DNA of 64,000 nucleotides from Allium sativum (lineage: Eukaryota > Streptophyta > Magnoliopsida > Asparagales > Amaryllidaceae): NCBI GenBank assembly GCA_030737875.1, contig CM060924.1:146500197-146564196 (forward strand), written 5' to 3'. Shown piece after piece: positions 1 to 10,926 of the stretch. The first letter of the stretch is position 1, and the number at the start of each line of letters is the position of its first letter. A program made the translations under genes and the position numbers. The notes beneath the pieces are model-generated. The model was given only the letters and a program-made list of their open reading frames with translations. It did no database searches and was not told the origin of the DNA.

Positions 1-1387
1 AAAGACCATATACTAGCTATCAAGTTATGGGTGAGGTTGGCTATCTGGAAGTGGGCATCGATGGGCCTTAGTGTAGTTCTCATACATGATTTTTCTTGGA
101 TTGCCTTTCAGTAGTTGAGGGAGGGGTCACGTGGGACCATAGCCACGGGTACAAAAACAGACCTTGATATCTGCATCAGCAGATGACTTAAAGCTCCCAA
201 CCGAGTTCCGTATTTCTTGTTTTGCCCTGGCACGGAACTCGGATGGCACATTGAGGAACATGTGCATCTAGACATGGAAAACGATTCACGATACATACGT
301 GGGATAAAGGGCGCGGTTGACGGGTGGCATAATCCCTAGTGGCCCTAGGTGGCTGAACCCAAACCGAGACACGGAAACGTTCATTAGGTAGCATAATCCC
401 TAGTGGTCCTAGGTGGCATAAATCCTAAGTGGACACGCGATAGTTCTTGGTAAGAAAACATAACTAGATCAAGGGTAGCAGTCCAAAATAACCTCAAGGA
501 TAAAATGTTCACATGGGAAAGCCTGTATGGCCTACGGCAAAGGACTGAACTTATACATGGAAAGAAACATACGAGTTAGGAAAAACTACATATGTTATAT
601 ATTAGGTTGACATGGACCATTACATGACAATGGGCAAGGGACATTCATAGTTAACACATGACGCGGGTTGGGATATTAGTACGAAAGGTGCAGAGCAAAT
701 ATACATGTTAGAACTAGGGGAAATATACATGATAGATACCGTGGGATGTTATACAGGATAGATACCTTGGGATAGTATACTTGATAGAAACCTGACAATG
801 TGATACCTTGATTTATCTTGACACCGTAGTTTATCATGACACACTCGTGTATCTTGGTACAGTAGTGCATCCTGTTATTTTGGTTTAGCTTATCTATCTT
901 GTCATCATACTTATGTTCATCTCAGTTCCTCATGCCAGTTAACTTTACTAGTTAATATACTGATAGTAGATAGGGCTTACCAGTCTTTATGACTGACCCC
1001 GTTTTGTTTCGCCTCTTGTCTTCCGTTTCCCCCCAGGTTACAGGGAGGAAATGCTATTGTTAGTTTGGACTTCTTCTGTTTGAAGGTCATAACGCATGGC
1101 TTGGACTTTTCCTGGCTATGGCTACTTTACTGGTTTACTTGGGGAATAATTTATGAAATGGTTTTATGCTTCTTTATTATTGCAAGACAGGTTTTGATGT
1201 ATTCTGATGTAAAAGGCTTTAGACCTTATTTTATACGGTAATGAAAGTTGATTTTACTTCCGTTGTTTTATATATATATATATATGTTCTGTCTTGTAAT
1301 ATTTCTGTGCATGTTTACCTCGATAATGCTTCACCAAACCTAGTGCATTCCCTTTGTGAGTGACCCTAGCGGAGGTGGGGTGTTACA
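1..1387 (+). repeat. 3' part of a gypsy LTR, cut by the window edge
   Basis: The stretch ends in TGTTACA at 1387, the inverted form of the TGTAACA start seen in the other gypsy LTRs here. Its last 400 bases align with the ends of the LTRs at 6177 and 46716 and with the reverse complement of the start of the A LTR; shared landmarks are the 'Y-rich, then tttacttggggaat' block near 1140 and 'GTGAGTGAC' near 1358. No primer-binding site follows, so this is a 3' LTR or a solo LTR. A (TA)9 tract lies at 1268-1285. No coding sequence is supported; the short reading frames here are chance. Whether TTAAC at 1388-1392 is a target-site copy cannot be tested because the left end is outside the window. 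Confidence 0.75.
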
Positions 1388-1593
1388 TTAACCCAATTGT
1401 TGTAGACATCAGAGGTCATATTCATATGCATGCTGAACACATTGCATTTCTTTTCCGTTTCCCTATATTGTATCAGTTATCAAACTATCACAGCTTTTGC
1501 TTCACCCAATTTTACTGCCATCTTTTCTAGTTGAACTGGAAGTTTGCTATTTCACTACACAGTTCACTACTTCACTATTACCATGTTGATATG
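1388..1593. other. Spacer between two LTRs, nothing recognised
   Basis: AT-rich unique-looking DNA between the LTR ending at 1387 and the solo LTR starting at 1594. I see no PBS, PPT, coding frame or repeat in it. Confidence 0.5.
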
Positions 1594-1684
1594 TGTAACA
1601 CCTCGAAATTAGATACACTTTAACCATACAATAAAGAAAATTAATTAAAGGGTTAATTAATTAATAAAATAAAAAATAAATAGA

Positions 1685-1688
<4 letters not shown>

Positions 1689-1727
<39 letters not shown>
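1689..1727. repeat. (TA)n microsatellite
   Basis: Uninterrupted TA dinucleotides of about 39 bases in the U3 part of the solo LTR. Confidence 0.95.
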
Positions 1728-1732
<5 letters not shown>

Positions 1733-2572
1733 CAATTATGTTAAGAAGGTGCAAGTTTATAAATGCGCATAAAAGAAAAGAAAAGTGCATGCGAATTTAA
1801 TTAGGCTACAGTAAAAGAAATATTAGTGTAAATTAAAATGTACGGTAAAAAGTGAAAATTTTATGCAATTAATGCAACGCAATAATGCTTAAGAAAAGAA
1901 CGCATAAAAATAAGGAAAATTAGTGCAATAATGCGTGCGGTAAAAAGGAGTAAATAAAAATGAATAGATTTGCAAAGTGATGTATGTATTTAAAAAGAAA
2001 GAAGATAAATGCAAACAAATAACGCAATGCATGCATGAGATATGTTTTATGCAAGGAAAGAAAAGGATGCATGCAAGGGAATTGAATTACATACAATAAA
2101 TTAAACTTATTGTATAAAATAAATAAATAAATAAAAGGCTAACATACAAATGCATGCAATCAATTAATTTGTTTACAAAGGAGGGAAGAAATTATGCATG
2201 CGATTGCATTAAGTGGCATGTAATAGGCATGCGTTAATAAGAATAAATTAATTGATGCGATAATTAAATAGATTTACATGCAACACAATAAGGGGAATAT
2301 GAATTAAAAGAGAAACATATCTATGCATGCAAGTTAGTGGTAGAAGGAGATAAATGTTGTTAACTAACATTTAAAAAGATAAAGAATATGTATGTATGTA
2401 TATACATACAAAAGAAAGAAAGAAAAACATGATGAAAATAGGGAAAACATTAATGTAAGGCATGTAAATGTATACAATGAAAATTCAAATTAAAAAGTAG
2501 TATTATATTAATGCATTATAAATGGACATTTGTTGCATTAGTTAAAGAGAAAGATAAGGAAATGTGTGTGTG

Positions 2573-2573
<1 letters not shown>

Positions 2574-2609
<36 letters not shown>
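2574..2609. repeat. (TA)n microsatellite preceded by (TG)n
   Basis: About 36 bases of TA, directly after a short TG run (TGTGTGTGT), in the U3 part of the solo LTR. Confidence 0.95.
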
Positions 2610-2612
<3 letters not shown>

Positions 2613-2855
2613 CAAATTTGGTAAAGAGAAGGCATAACTAAAGAAAGGCAAGATAACGAATATACTAAAAAAAGGAAGCAAGGAATAAAGTCTCATTTAT
2701 TTAGCATTTAAACATAGACTATTTTTTTATGTTATGTTTAATTGGGTTATTTGCATAAGGAAGGTAGGTATTATGCATGTAAGAAAATAGTGTTTGAAAG
2801 ATAGGGGGATGTATGTAGTTATACACGTGCAATGTTTAAAACTTCAAATGGAGAG

Positions 2856-2858
<3 letters not shown>

Positions 2859-2914
<56 letters not shown>

Positions 2915-2934
2915 TACATACATACATACATACA

Positions 2935-2964
<30 letters not shown>
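2859..2964. repeat. Compound (TA)n-(CA)n-(CATA)n microsatellite
   Basis: A TA run of about 45 bases passes into a short CA run and then about 13 copies of CATA. Such compound tracts arise by slippage. The two overlapping reading frames through it (runs of IY, and of YIHT/MYVC type) are products of the repeat and not genes. Confidence 0.95.
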
Positions 2965-2966
<2 letters not shown>

Positions 2967-3081
2967 CGATGCCCAATTAATTAAAAGGAGAAAGTAATTA
3001 AACGTTTTAATTAAAAAGTTACAAACATTGCATAGCTTTTGAACGTGGACTTGTTTTGTGACTTGATTCATTGACCCTATG

Positions 3082-3090
3082 CTATAAATA
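3082..3090 (+). promoter_or_regulatory. TATA box of the solo LTR
   Basis: CTATAAATA, followed about 45 bases later by a segment (AATGTAGGCCAAATGC) that is also found after the TATA box at 44046 in the second solo LTR (AATGGAGGCCAGATGC). Conservation of the block in two divergent LTRs supports a promoter with transcription start near 3115. Confidence 0.7.
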
Positions 3091-4127
3091 ATCCCCCATT
3101 TCTCATGTTTTTGCACATCAAAAATAATGTAGGCCAAATGCGGTTGGTGCTTGGACTAAATCAAATCTTTTTCCCTTCTTTTTCAATCAAATAAATCAAG
3201 TTTAAAGATTCAAGTGTTTCAAGTGTAGATCTGTGATTCAACCTCCACTTTTCTCCTTTTTTTTTCTGGATCCAATCATTGTGTGTTTAAGTTACCTTTA
3301 GGTTTAAATAATTAAAAGTAAAATATGATATGCCTGTAATTTGGGTCTGTGCCTACAACTGAATCATACCAGATCTATTGTAATTTGTAAATCTATGATA
3401 TTCCAACATAACTATGATTTGGGTCTTAACCTTCATCATGTCAGATCTACTTTTTGATTATAGATCTAAATCAGTATTTAGATCATCTTATACCTATTAT
3501 GTTTGTGGTTAATTTGGATCTTAACTTTTATCATGTCAGATCCACTTTTGATTATGGGTCTAATTCACTATTTAGATCATATTATACCTATCATGCTTGG
3601 GAAAAATTTGGATTTGTCCATTAAATTCTTGTGTAGATCTAATCATGCCCATTATGACATCCCTATTATGTCAGATCCAGTCCATTATCATGGGTTGTTA
3701 GATCTGTCCCAATAATGCCTGACTTGTCACTATATGTTTATGCCTAAATTCTGTCATTTTATGTCATCTATGTTAGTATCATCCTTTCTACTACCTTACC
3801 TTTATATTTCCCTATTATTTTTATAGCATGACTACTTTTGAGCATAGGCATGCCGCTAAAATATACAAATACGTTAAAATGGGGAACGAAGGGAAAACGG
3901 TGAAAATTGGGCATAACTTGTAATTAAAAGTTTAGGCATAACCTGAATGGAACATGTGAACATGAAACTGGGACAATAATTAAGTTATGATTAGAACACT
4001 AAATTGGGGCATATAGTTCAATATAAACAACTTGGGAAAATTGGCACGTAAAACCTACAATGTCATAGGTATAATTGATTAAATAGAAAGATGCCTAGAA
4101 TTACAATAATTAATTGTAAACCGCACT

Positions 4128-4344
4128 TAGACACGATGTTAGATTACACTTGTGTTGGAAGTCTGCCCCGACCTGCCTAGCATATCCAGCAACCACACGT
4201 GGTGAATCTAATGTGAGAGGTCTAAGTGCATAAATACGAGACATGCTAAGACACGAGGTTAAGCCCGATTTGTGGAATAAGTCCGCCCGGACCCGCCCAG
4301 CATATCTCGCATCCACAAGTTGTAGGCTTAATGTGGGAGGTCTA
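4128..4344 (+). other. Tandem pair of conserved stem-loops in LTR
   Basis: Two modules of about 95 bases (4128-4223 and 4248-4344) each run from ACACGA(G/T)GTT to ATGTGRGAGGTCT. In module 1 arm TTAGATT (4139) pairs with AATCTAA (4205-4211), followed by a CAC..GTGT inner stem. In module 2 TTAAGCC (4259) pairs with GGCTTAA (4325-4331), and TTGTGGA with TCCACAA. The same pair with different arm sequences that still pair occurs at 45083-45296 and in both LTRs of element A. It lies about 1 kb downstream of the TATA box, so it should be transcribed. Function is unknown. Confidence 0.7.
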
Positions 4345-6041
4345 GTGCATTATAACCGTAAATGGTAATGAATTGGAGTAAGCAAGGAATGATAGTAGCC
4401 TATTATGATTAATTACTTTAATGAAAATGTTGTATATAATAGGTAGGCTTGTCCTAGGGATAAGTGGAAACTACAACGTAAGTTATAATAAAAAGGAAAG
4501 AAAGCTTGTTGGTAAACCTTAGTTAAGAAAACTAAGTTAATAAGTAAACAACTTCAATTTGTAGTAATATGTTAAATAGGAAACAGGTCAACTGAGGAGA
4601 AGCATACTTAATTAAATATTAAGTAAAACATGTTATTGTAACTATGGAATCTGACAATGAATAATACAAAGGGATTGTAAGATTTCTCCCGTTAATTACA
4701 ATCCCGGGGTGAAAGATTGTAAGATTACTTCCATTGATTACAATCTAAAGAATAACATGTAATGAGGCTTATTTATAAACTTAAATGGATTAAGTTATAT
4801 TTATATGAAATTAATAAGCAAGTGGAACTTGGGCAAGTGAAAAGCAGTCAATGTGGATGGGGATAACTTGTTAGTCTGTAATACTTAACCAAGTTGAATC
4901 CAAAAGGGATTGTATGAACATGTTAACTTGAGAAGGGGTTAAGTAAACTTGGTTGAAACAGTAGAAGGGTTAAGTATATCTGGGTTGGGTGGGTAATATT
5001 TATATATAGGCCCACAAAACTTAACTGGTTGGGGATATGAAATTAAAGACACCATTAGGTAAGTATAACCCGTGGAAATCCTAGTGGGGATACAAGATAA
5101 GGGGGAGAGCTTGTATCATCTTGTGTGTGGGACCCATTTCAGTCAGTGACCCGTATAACAATATCAAAATGAGTACTCCGTCCTAGGTCGGAGTTGGGGC
5201 ACGCATACTAGGCTGATTTTAATAAATCCAAACGTGGAGGACGGTGTGGGTGGCGCAAACCGACCGGGTTATGTGCGTGCATGGGCCAGGCAGAGGGGGA
5301 TAAGACGACCATGACACCTGTTAATATGGTTGTGCACATCATGAAGACGAGGGGTTGCCACTTTTAGGAAGTGATACCTCCTACTATAGGGCCGAACAAG
5401 GTATCAATGCGGATTAGGGAGCCGATCGATAGGGGTAACAGTTAAGGTACATATAGAATCTGATAAAAAGTTTAGGAGCCCGTTAGGTTGGGCTTCCTGT
5501 TGGATTGTATGGGGTTAAAACCTCTAACCAGAAGTACGCCTAAGTCTACAGCTTATACATGTTGGGGATCATCTCATTTCTGGATTATACTAGTATTAGT
5601 GCAGAGCAATCATTAGAGAACCGTACACACTCTATCATGTTTACCTTGTCATACCTACCTTATATGATGTTACCTTTCTTATCCACTTTATATGCCTGTC
5701 ATATTACTTTTACTTATTTACTTGCTAAAAGTAATTGGACTCGCCAAACTTTATGTCTAACCCTTTTTGTTTCCTCTTTTTTCTTCCGTCCCCCTCCCCC
5801 AGTTTCTTAGGGTGGGAATACTGAAGCTTGGCCTGGATTTTGCTATCACTTTGCTGGACCTGCTTAGATGTATTGCTCAAGCTCCTATCTTTACTATGGC
5901 TATGTTTTATTTGGGGAATTATATTTCTTTTATTTTACTTTAATGTTTTAACTATAAGATAGTAATTTCAATAATGTACCGAGTTTTATGTTTTTCAGAC
6001 ATATGATGTAATCACGTATTGAGCCACGATGCTTTATTATT

Positions 6042-6047
6042 AATAAA
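6042..6047 (+). terminator. Poly(A) signal AATAAA in solo LTR
   Basis: AATAAA lies 135 bases before the LTR end. An AATAAA at 46586 lies in the same position of the related solo LTR, both following a 'CACGATGCTTTATTAT'-like block. Confidence 0.55.
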
Positions 6048-6182
6048 TTTTTTAATTCCGCTGTTATTTTATATCTATCTTGTAATGTTTCTGCTTCTGT
6101 TTATGTTTACCTTTAACGCTTCACGAAACTTAATGCACTCTCTTAATGAGTGATATTAACGGACATGGGGTGTCACAGTATG

Positions 6183-7139
6183 AATCTTAGGCCTTTCCCC
6201 CCATGTTTCAAGAAATCCCAGTGATGCTTTGAATGTTACTAAATGTTGGAATAAGTTATATAGCAAATCCATAAGGAATATGTTTACTATTAATTGCAAT
6301 TTTATTCCATTGTATGTTTTATGAATTGCAGCCTTTACTATTAATAATGATTTAATCCATATGGATCTTAGTTGCAGTATAACATGCTCCCTTATATAAT
6401 CTGTGATTGCAAATTGAATGCTGAGAACATGCAAAATCGATTAACCAATTTTACTGTAAGTTACAGTGTCAACGGGTGCAATATACAATTAGGATTATAC
6501 ATACTACTTTATCTGAATAAACTGCAAATTTTTAATAATCAGTATTTTGTAAGTATCATTATCGCAATAGTCACTTCCATTGCCATAAATTAATAGAAAT
6601 TGCTTGCCTTCATTCTTGATTCATTAGAAATTTCATTTAATGACCCATCTAAGATTATGAGTGCAGATGTATGATAAAAGAGAATAAGTATAATCATAGG
6701 AGATAGCGACCGTAGGCTAGGCTGCTTGAGATACATGCACATTCCAAGTTTCAAGTACTAGCATACATGTGCATTTCTAGTTTTCCTTCTATCGACCGAT
6801 TTGCTGTATGCGATGTCAATTTATTACTTGATTTTCTTTTGCAGCTTTTGGCCTTTTGTTAATGAGACATGCCTCGAGCCTTTCCAATGGCAATGATGAT
6901 GACGATGCTTCTGCATATTTTTCTATAAGTAATTATATTCATCACACTACAGGTTCATGGCATTCATGTACTACAATCCTTTTTTTCACTGATATACAAG
7001 AGGCTAAAATTGAACAAAAAATCTTTGATATGAAATATACGTTTTGGTGGTATATCTGCTTAGATGCTAATTTTGACACGTTATATGATGAATATTTAGG
7101 GTAATAAGAAATATGTTCGTAAAATAACCATATCAAGTA
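6183..7139. other. Unassigned stretch, one weak exon-like segment
   Basis: About 950 bases without an LTR, PBS or transposon domain. The segment about 6845-6951 follows a polypyrimidine tract ending in TTTTGCAG (splice-acceptor-like) and is open as A-F-G-L-L-L-M-R-H-A... with an acidic N-G-N-D-D-D-D run, extending as an open frame to 7104. I do not recognise the protein and see no other exon nearby, so this is at best a relic exon. The rest is AT-rich and featureless. Confidence 0.3.
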
Positions 7140-8190
7140 GGTTAATTAATTTTATAAAAATTAAGAAGTTTAGTTTATAAAAATTAACAAAGTACATAAA
7201 ATACAAAACATAGCTACACATCTATAATAATAACAATAAGATTTATAATAGTAGTAGATTAACTAAGATTTATAAAAATTAAGTAAGTTTATTAATTTTA
7301 TAAAAATTACGAAGTTTAGTTTATAAAAGTTAACTAAGTATATAAAAATATAAAATATTACCAGTTATTCTAAAATAATAATAGCAATAATTAAAAATTA
7401 ACTAAGTATTATATAAATTAACTAACTATTATAAAAAATTGACTAAGTATTATAAAAATTAACTAACTATTATAAAAAATTAACTAAGTTTACTACTTTT
7501 ATAAAAACTAAGAGGTTTAGTTTATAAAAGTTAAATAAGTATATAAAAATATAAAATATTACCAAGTAATATTCTATAATAATAATAATAGCAATAATTA
7601 AAAATTAACTAAGTATTATAGAAATTAATTAACTACTATAAAAAATTAACTAAGTTTACAAGTTTTATAAAACTTAAGAAGTTTAGTTTATAAAAGTTAA
7701 CTAAGTATATAAAAATATAAAATATTACCAAGTATTTTATAATAATAATTGCAATAATTAAAAATTAATTAAGTATTATAAAAATTAACTAACTATTATA
7801 AAAAATTATCTAAGCTTACTAATTTTATAAAAACTAAGAGGTTTAGTTTATAAAAGTTAAATAAGTATATAAAAATATAAAATATTACCAGGTATTCTAT
7901 AATAATAATAATAGCAATAATTAAAAATTGACTAAGTATTATAAAAATTAACCAACTATTATAATAAATTAATTAAATTTACTAATTTAATAAAAATTAA
8001 GAAGTTTAGTTTATAAAAGTTAAATAAGTATATATAAATATAAAATATTACTAAGTATTCTATAATAATAGAAATAATTAAAAATTAACTAAGTTATAAA
8101 AGCTAATTAACTATTATAAAAAATTAACTAAGTTTACTAGTTTTATAAAAATTAGGAAGTTTAGTTTATAAAAGTTAACTAAGTATATCT
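7140..8190. repeat. AT-rich tandem array, about 160-bp period
   Basis: The string GTTTAGTTTATAAAA recurs at about 7314, 7515, 7681, 7841, 8004 and 8159 (steps 201, 166, 160, 163, 155), each followed by TAAGTATATAAAAATATAAAATATTAC and then by short AATAATAATAGC and TATTATAAAAATTAACTAA sub-repeats. A first diverged copy starts at about 7171. About six tandem units, almost free of G and C. It ends a few hundred bases before the CACTA terminus and may be internal to that element. Confidence 0.85.
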
Positions 8191-8689
8191 TATGTTCATA
8201 AAAGTATTCTTCAATCTTGTGCATATCCTAGGTTGTTATCTTTGACTTGCTCCTTCTTGTATTCTTTTTTCTTGTTGTCGAGCATTGTTTTCTTATTAAT
8301 GTGTAAGCATGATCAAATGCTAACATGAACACATGTGTATAGGTATTGGAGATGGGTATCGTTGTGCATTCGGCTATAATCAGAATATCATTAGGCGCTT
8401 CTTGTGGTATCTGATTACGGAGAAAGCGGTACTTTTAGATGTTCATTTTGTTGGTATTCGATGCAAACTTGTTTTATGGAAATTTTGTTCTATTTATACA
8501 TATCGTGACTTTGTTCGACGAATATTGTGTAAATTTAGTTTATGGTGTTATTTATTTTATGGAAATTGTGTAAAGTTTGTTTATTGATGACGTCTTTGTG
8601 TATGAATATTGTGTTATATAATTAGTTAGTTGATATATATTTACGTGTTGTTGATATGTTTGTGCATGAATATTTTGATACTACAATAT
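8191..8689. other. Unrecognised DNA between tandem array and CACTA end
   Basis: Contains an 84-codon open frame at 8333-8587 rich in F, L, C and Y which I do not recognise and do not call as a gene. The stretch may be inner sequence of the CACTA-type element that ends at 9082. Confidence 0.3.
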
Positions 8690-9082
8690 GTAAATGCTGT
8701 GATAGATGCAAAAAATCGTTGTGATATATGGCAAAACGCTGTGATAGTAAAGTACATGTAAACTTCTAGGCATGCTATGATATGTGGCAAAACGCTGTGA
8801 TAGTAAAGAACATGTAAACTTTGAGAAATGTTGTGATACGTGGCTAAACACTATAGAAAAGGGAAGATAATAACATTTCTGAAACAATATAAAACGCTGT
8901 ATAAACATAAGGACAACACTATTTGAAACGCTGTAGTATGTCAATTTTCTACAGCGTTTTTGAAAGTATTGTGATATATCCAGGACCTATAACAACTGTT
9001 GTTAGACAGCGTTCATCAAAACGCTGTTAAAGGCTATAACAGCGCTTTTTCAACGCTGTGAATAGACATATTTGTTGTAGTG
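8690..9082. mobile_element. Terminus of a CACTA DNA transposon
   Basis: The block ends in GTTGTAGTG at 9082, the complement of a CACTACAAC terminus, the hallmark of CACTA (En/Spm) elements. Inside are many subterminal repeats in both orientations around the core AACGCTGT/ACAGCGTT (for example near 8755, 8800, 8895, 8930, 8952, 9008, 9021, 9040 and 9052), which in this superfamily bind transposase. Two longer direct copies (GGCAAAACGCTGTGATAGTAAAG) start near 8728 and 8787. No matching left terminus with a 3-bp duplication was found in the window, so the element is truncated or its other end is diverged. Confidence 0.65.
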
Positions 9083-10101
9083 CAAGAATAAATGTTATGT
9101 GCTTGATAGAATCTAGTTGTTTTAAAGGCAGCAAAGTTTAGTTAATTAAAGCAGAGATGATACAAGTGCACATGAATTTCATATTTTATTTAGCATATAG
9201 GCAGCATATGTTGGCTACATACAAGCATATAGTCTGTATGATGGCATACGAGTTACCCATAACATGTTATACTGGAAATATATCTGAGTATACACACACA
9301 TACACACATGCATACATATACCTGGGTTGTTACTGCATTATTTACACATGATTTCATAGTATATTCAGGTCTGGTCTGTACAAGAGTGTACCCAAAATAA
9401 AGTAAGGTTTAAAGGTTTTTGATAGTAATCTGAGAATATTTTATAAATCTATTTGAAATGATTTTATACTAAGGTTCTTTAATTTTTCTGAAGTACATTT
9501 AAGCTACAATTTAGCAAGTTTATTTAGCCATTTCTGCTACTTATACTTAAATAATACATGCACAGAAACGTTAAAAATGTAGCAAAAGAGATTTCAAGTG
9601 TACTCATGTCTAAACTATTCATACTAGAAACACTTTAGAAACAGTCTATAGTGTGACAAAAGGTGTTGAGCTAAACCCTACATATATCCCAGGAAATTTA
9701 GGTAGCTTAAAAATAAACTGAATTGTAGAAAGATCATAGCTAATGAGGATGTTAAAGTACTGATCCTATCACTGCCTTTCATTGTGTAATTGTGACAAAT
9801 TCAGATCAACCATGTGAATTGTAATCTCCTTTCATACTCTGATTTTTAAATGGCAATAAGCTTGCATATCCTTATACATGCAAGTGTATAATTAACCTAG
9901 AAGATAAACTGATATTTTTATATTAGTAATAAGTAAGTCTTGGGTGGGGAAAATGAATTAAATGGGGGGGGGGGGGGAATCCATTTTGAGAAGATGACCC
10001 GGGAAGAACATATTTATACCTATGCATAGAATTTTTTTTAAATTGCCATTTCACACCTAAAGTTATATGATAATTAAGAGATACATGAGAGGGTCATCTC
10101 A
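9083..10101 (+). repeat. Putative 5' LTR remnant of element H
   Basis: The only strong boundary is its right end: TCATCTCA at 10101, two bases before a tRNA-iMet primer-binding site. B ends its 5' LTR the same way (GTCTCA, then PBS). The left end is not visible and may have been lost when the CACTA element inserted. I could not align it to the putative 3' LTR at 50024, so the assignment rests on position alone. A run of 14 G is present at 9964-9977. Confidence 0.4.
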
Positions 10102-10103
10102 GT

Positions 10104-10115
10104 TGGTATCAGACC
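10104..10115 (+). promoter_or_regulatory. Primer-binding site of element H
   Basis: TGGTATCAGACC, complementary to the 3' end of plant initiator-Met tRNA with one mismatch near its end. It lies two bases after the LTR end and 168 bases before the gag ATG. Confidence 0.7.
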
Positions 10116-10282
10116 TGTGCTGATTTGGTACAAAGTTAAAAAGATATAGCTAATTGTACTTCTGGATTGTGGGATAAATTGTGTGTGTGTGTGAGAATGA
10201 TTGAATATAATTCCTTAATCTAAAATATTTAGAAAAACATAATGAGTTGAACTGATTTAAAAGCCATTATCCTTAGAGAATC

Positions 10283-10926
10283 ATGGTAGGATCGAGACAT
10301 CAACCAGGTGCAAGAAGCTTCAGTGGATCTCAAGTGGTGGACATGCAAGAATTTGTTAGGATTGTGAGAGAAGGAGTGGGAAATGGACAGAATAACCCTC
10401 ATGAGGAATTGTCTAAATTACTAAAGACTTATACCCATCTAAAGGCAAGCATTTTGAAGGAACTGAAGGGGTCAAGGGAGATCAAACTTGGTAGGGGACC
10501 TTGGATAGGATTTTTGATGACATGTAGATCAAAGACCATAGAAAGAGGCAGATGGCTTCAAGGCAATTGAAAAGAGCTGCTTTGGATTGGTGGGAAGCCA
10601 TCATTGCTAGAAGGCTAGAAAACCAAGTTACATAGAATTAATTCAAGGAGTTATTAGCGGCAAGATTTATACCTGCTTCAGCTAAAGCTTCACTATTGGA
10701 GGAATTTATCGAACTACGACAAGGAACAATGAGTGTCACTAAGTATACCCAAAAGTTTGAGGAACTGTCTAAGTATAGAGCCATGGTTGTGGCTGATGTG
10801 GCATCAAAGAATGGTAGGTACATTTAGGTATTGAATGCTGGGTTGAGTAGGGCTATGTTACAGTACATAAAGAAGACTTTTGATCAAGTTTTGGACCTGA
10901 ATCTGAGTTTTGAGCAACATGATAAT
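10283..10926 (+). pseudogene. gag: Gag (N-terminal part) of gypsy element H, degenerate
   Basis: Open from ATG 10283 for 95 codons, then continued in other frames after frameshifts and stops to 10926, where element A interrupts it. Gag signatures are visible in order: A-L-D-W-W-E near 10580 (the conserved WW of plant gypsy capsid), F-K-E-L..R-F-I-P-A-S-A near 10645-10680, L-R-Q-G-T-M-S-V near 10720, and F-E-E-L-S-K-Y near 10760. Gag would be the structural capsid protein. It resumes at 22348 beyond the A insertion. A TAG at 10274-10276 after CCATTATCC sits seven bases before the ATG, resembling a weak splice acceptor. Not functional. Confidence 0.8.

Larger units (their letters stand above)
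1594..6177 (+). mobile_element. Solo LTR of a Tekay-like gypsy element (4.6 kb)
   Basis: Starts TGTAACACC and ends GGGGTGTCACA, the TG...CA ends of this LTR group. The flanks are ATATG (1589-1593) and GTATG (6178-6182), a 5-bp target-site copy with one mismatch. There is no internal domain, PBS or PPT, so unequal recombination between two LTRs is the simplest origin. It shares with the solo LTR at 22917-46716 a TATA box (3082), the sequence just downstream of it, a pair of stem-loops (4128-4344), a poly(A) signal (6042) and the terminal 200 bases. It is longer mainly because of AT-rich DNA and (TA)n/(CATA)n tracts between 1640 and 2970. The one-base TSD mismatch leaves some doubt about the left boundary. 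Confidence 0.78.

Noticed and set aside
2794..3137. Open frames with I-Y, Y-I-H-T and M-Y-V-C repeats
   Set aside because: Products of the TA/CATA microsatellite.
6945..6953. CACTACAGG as left terminus of the CACTA element ending at 9082
   Set aside because: Only seven bases match, no subterminal repeats follow, and the 3-base flanks (TCA versus CAA) do not agree.
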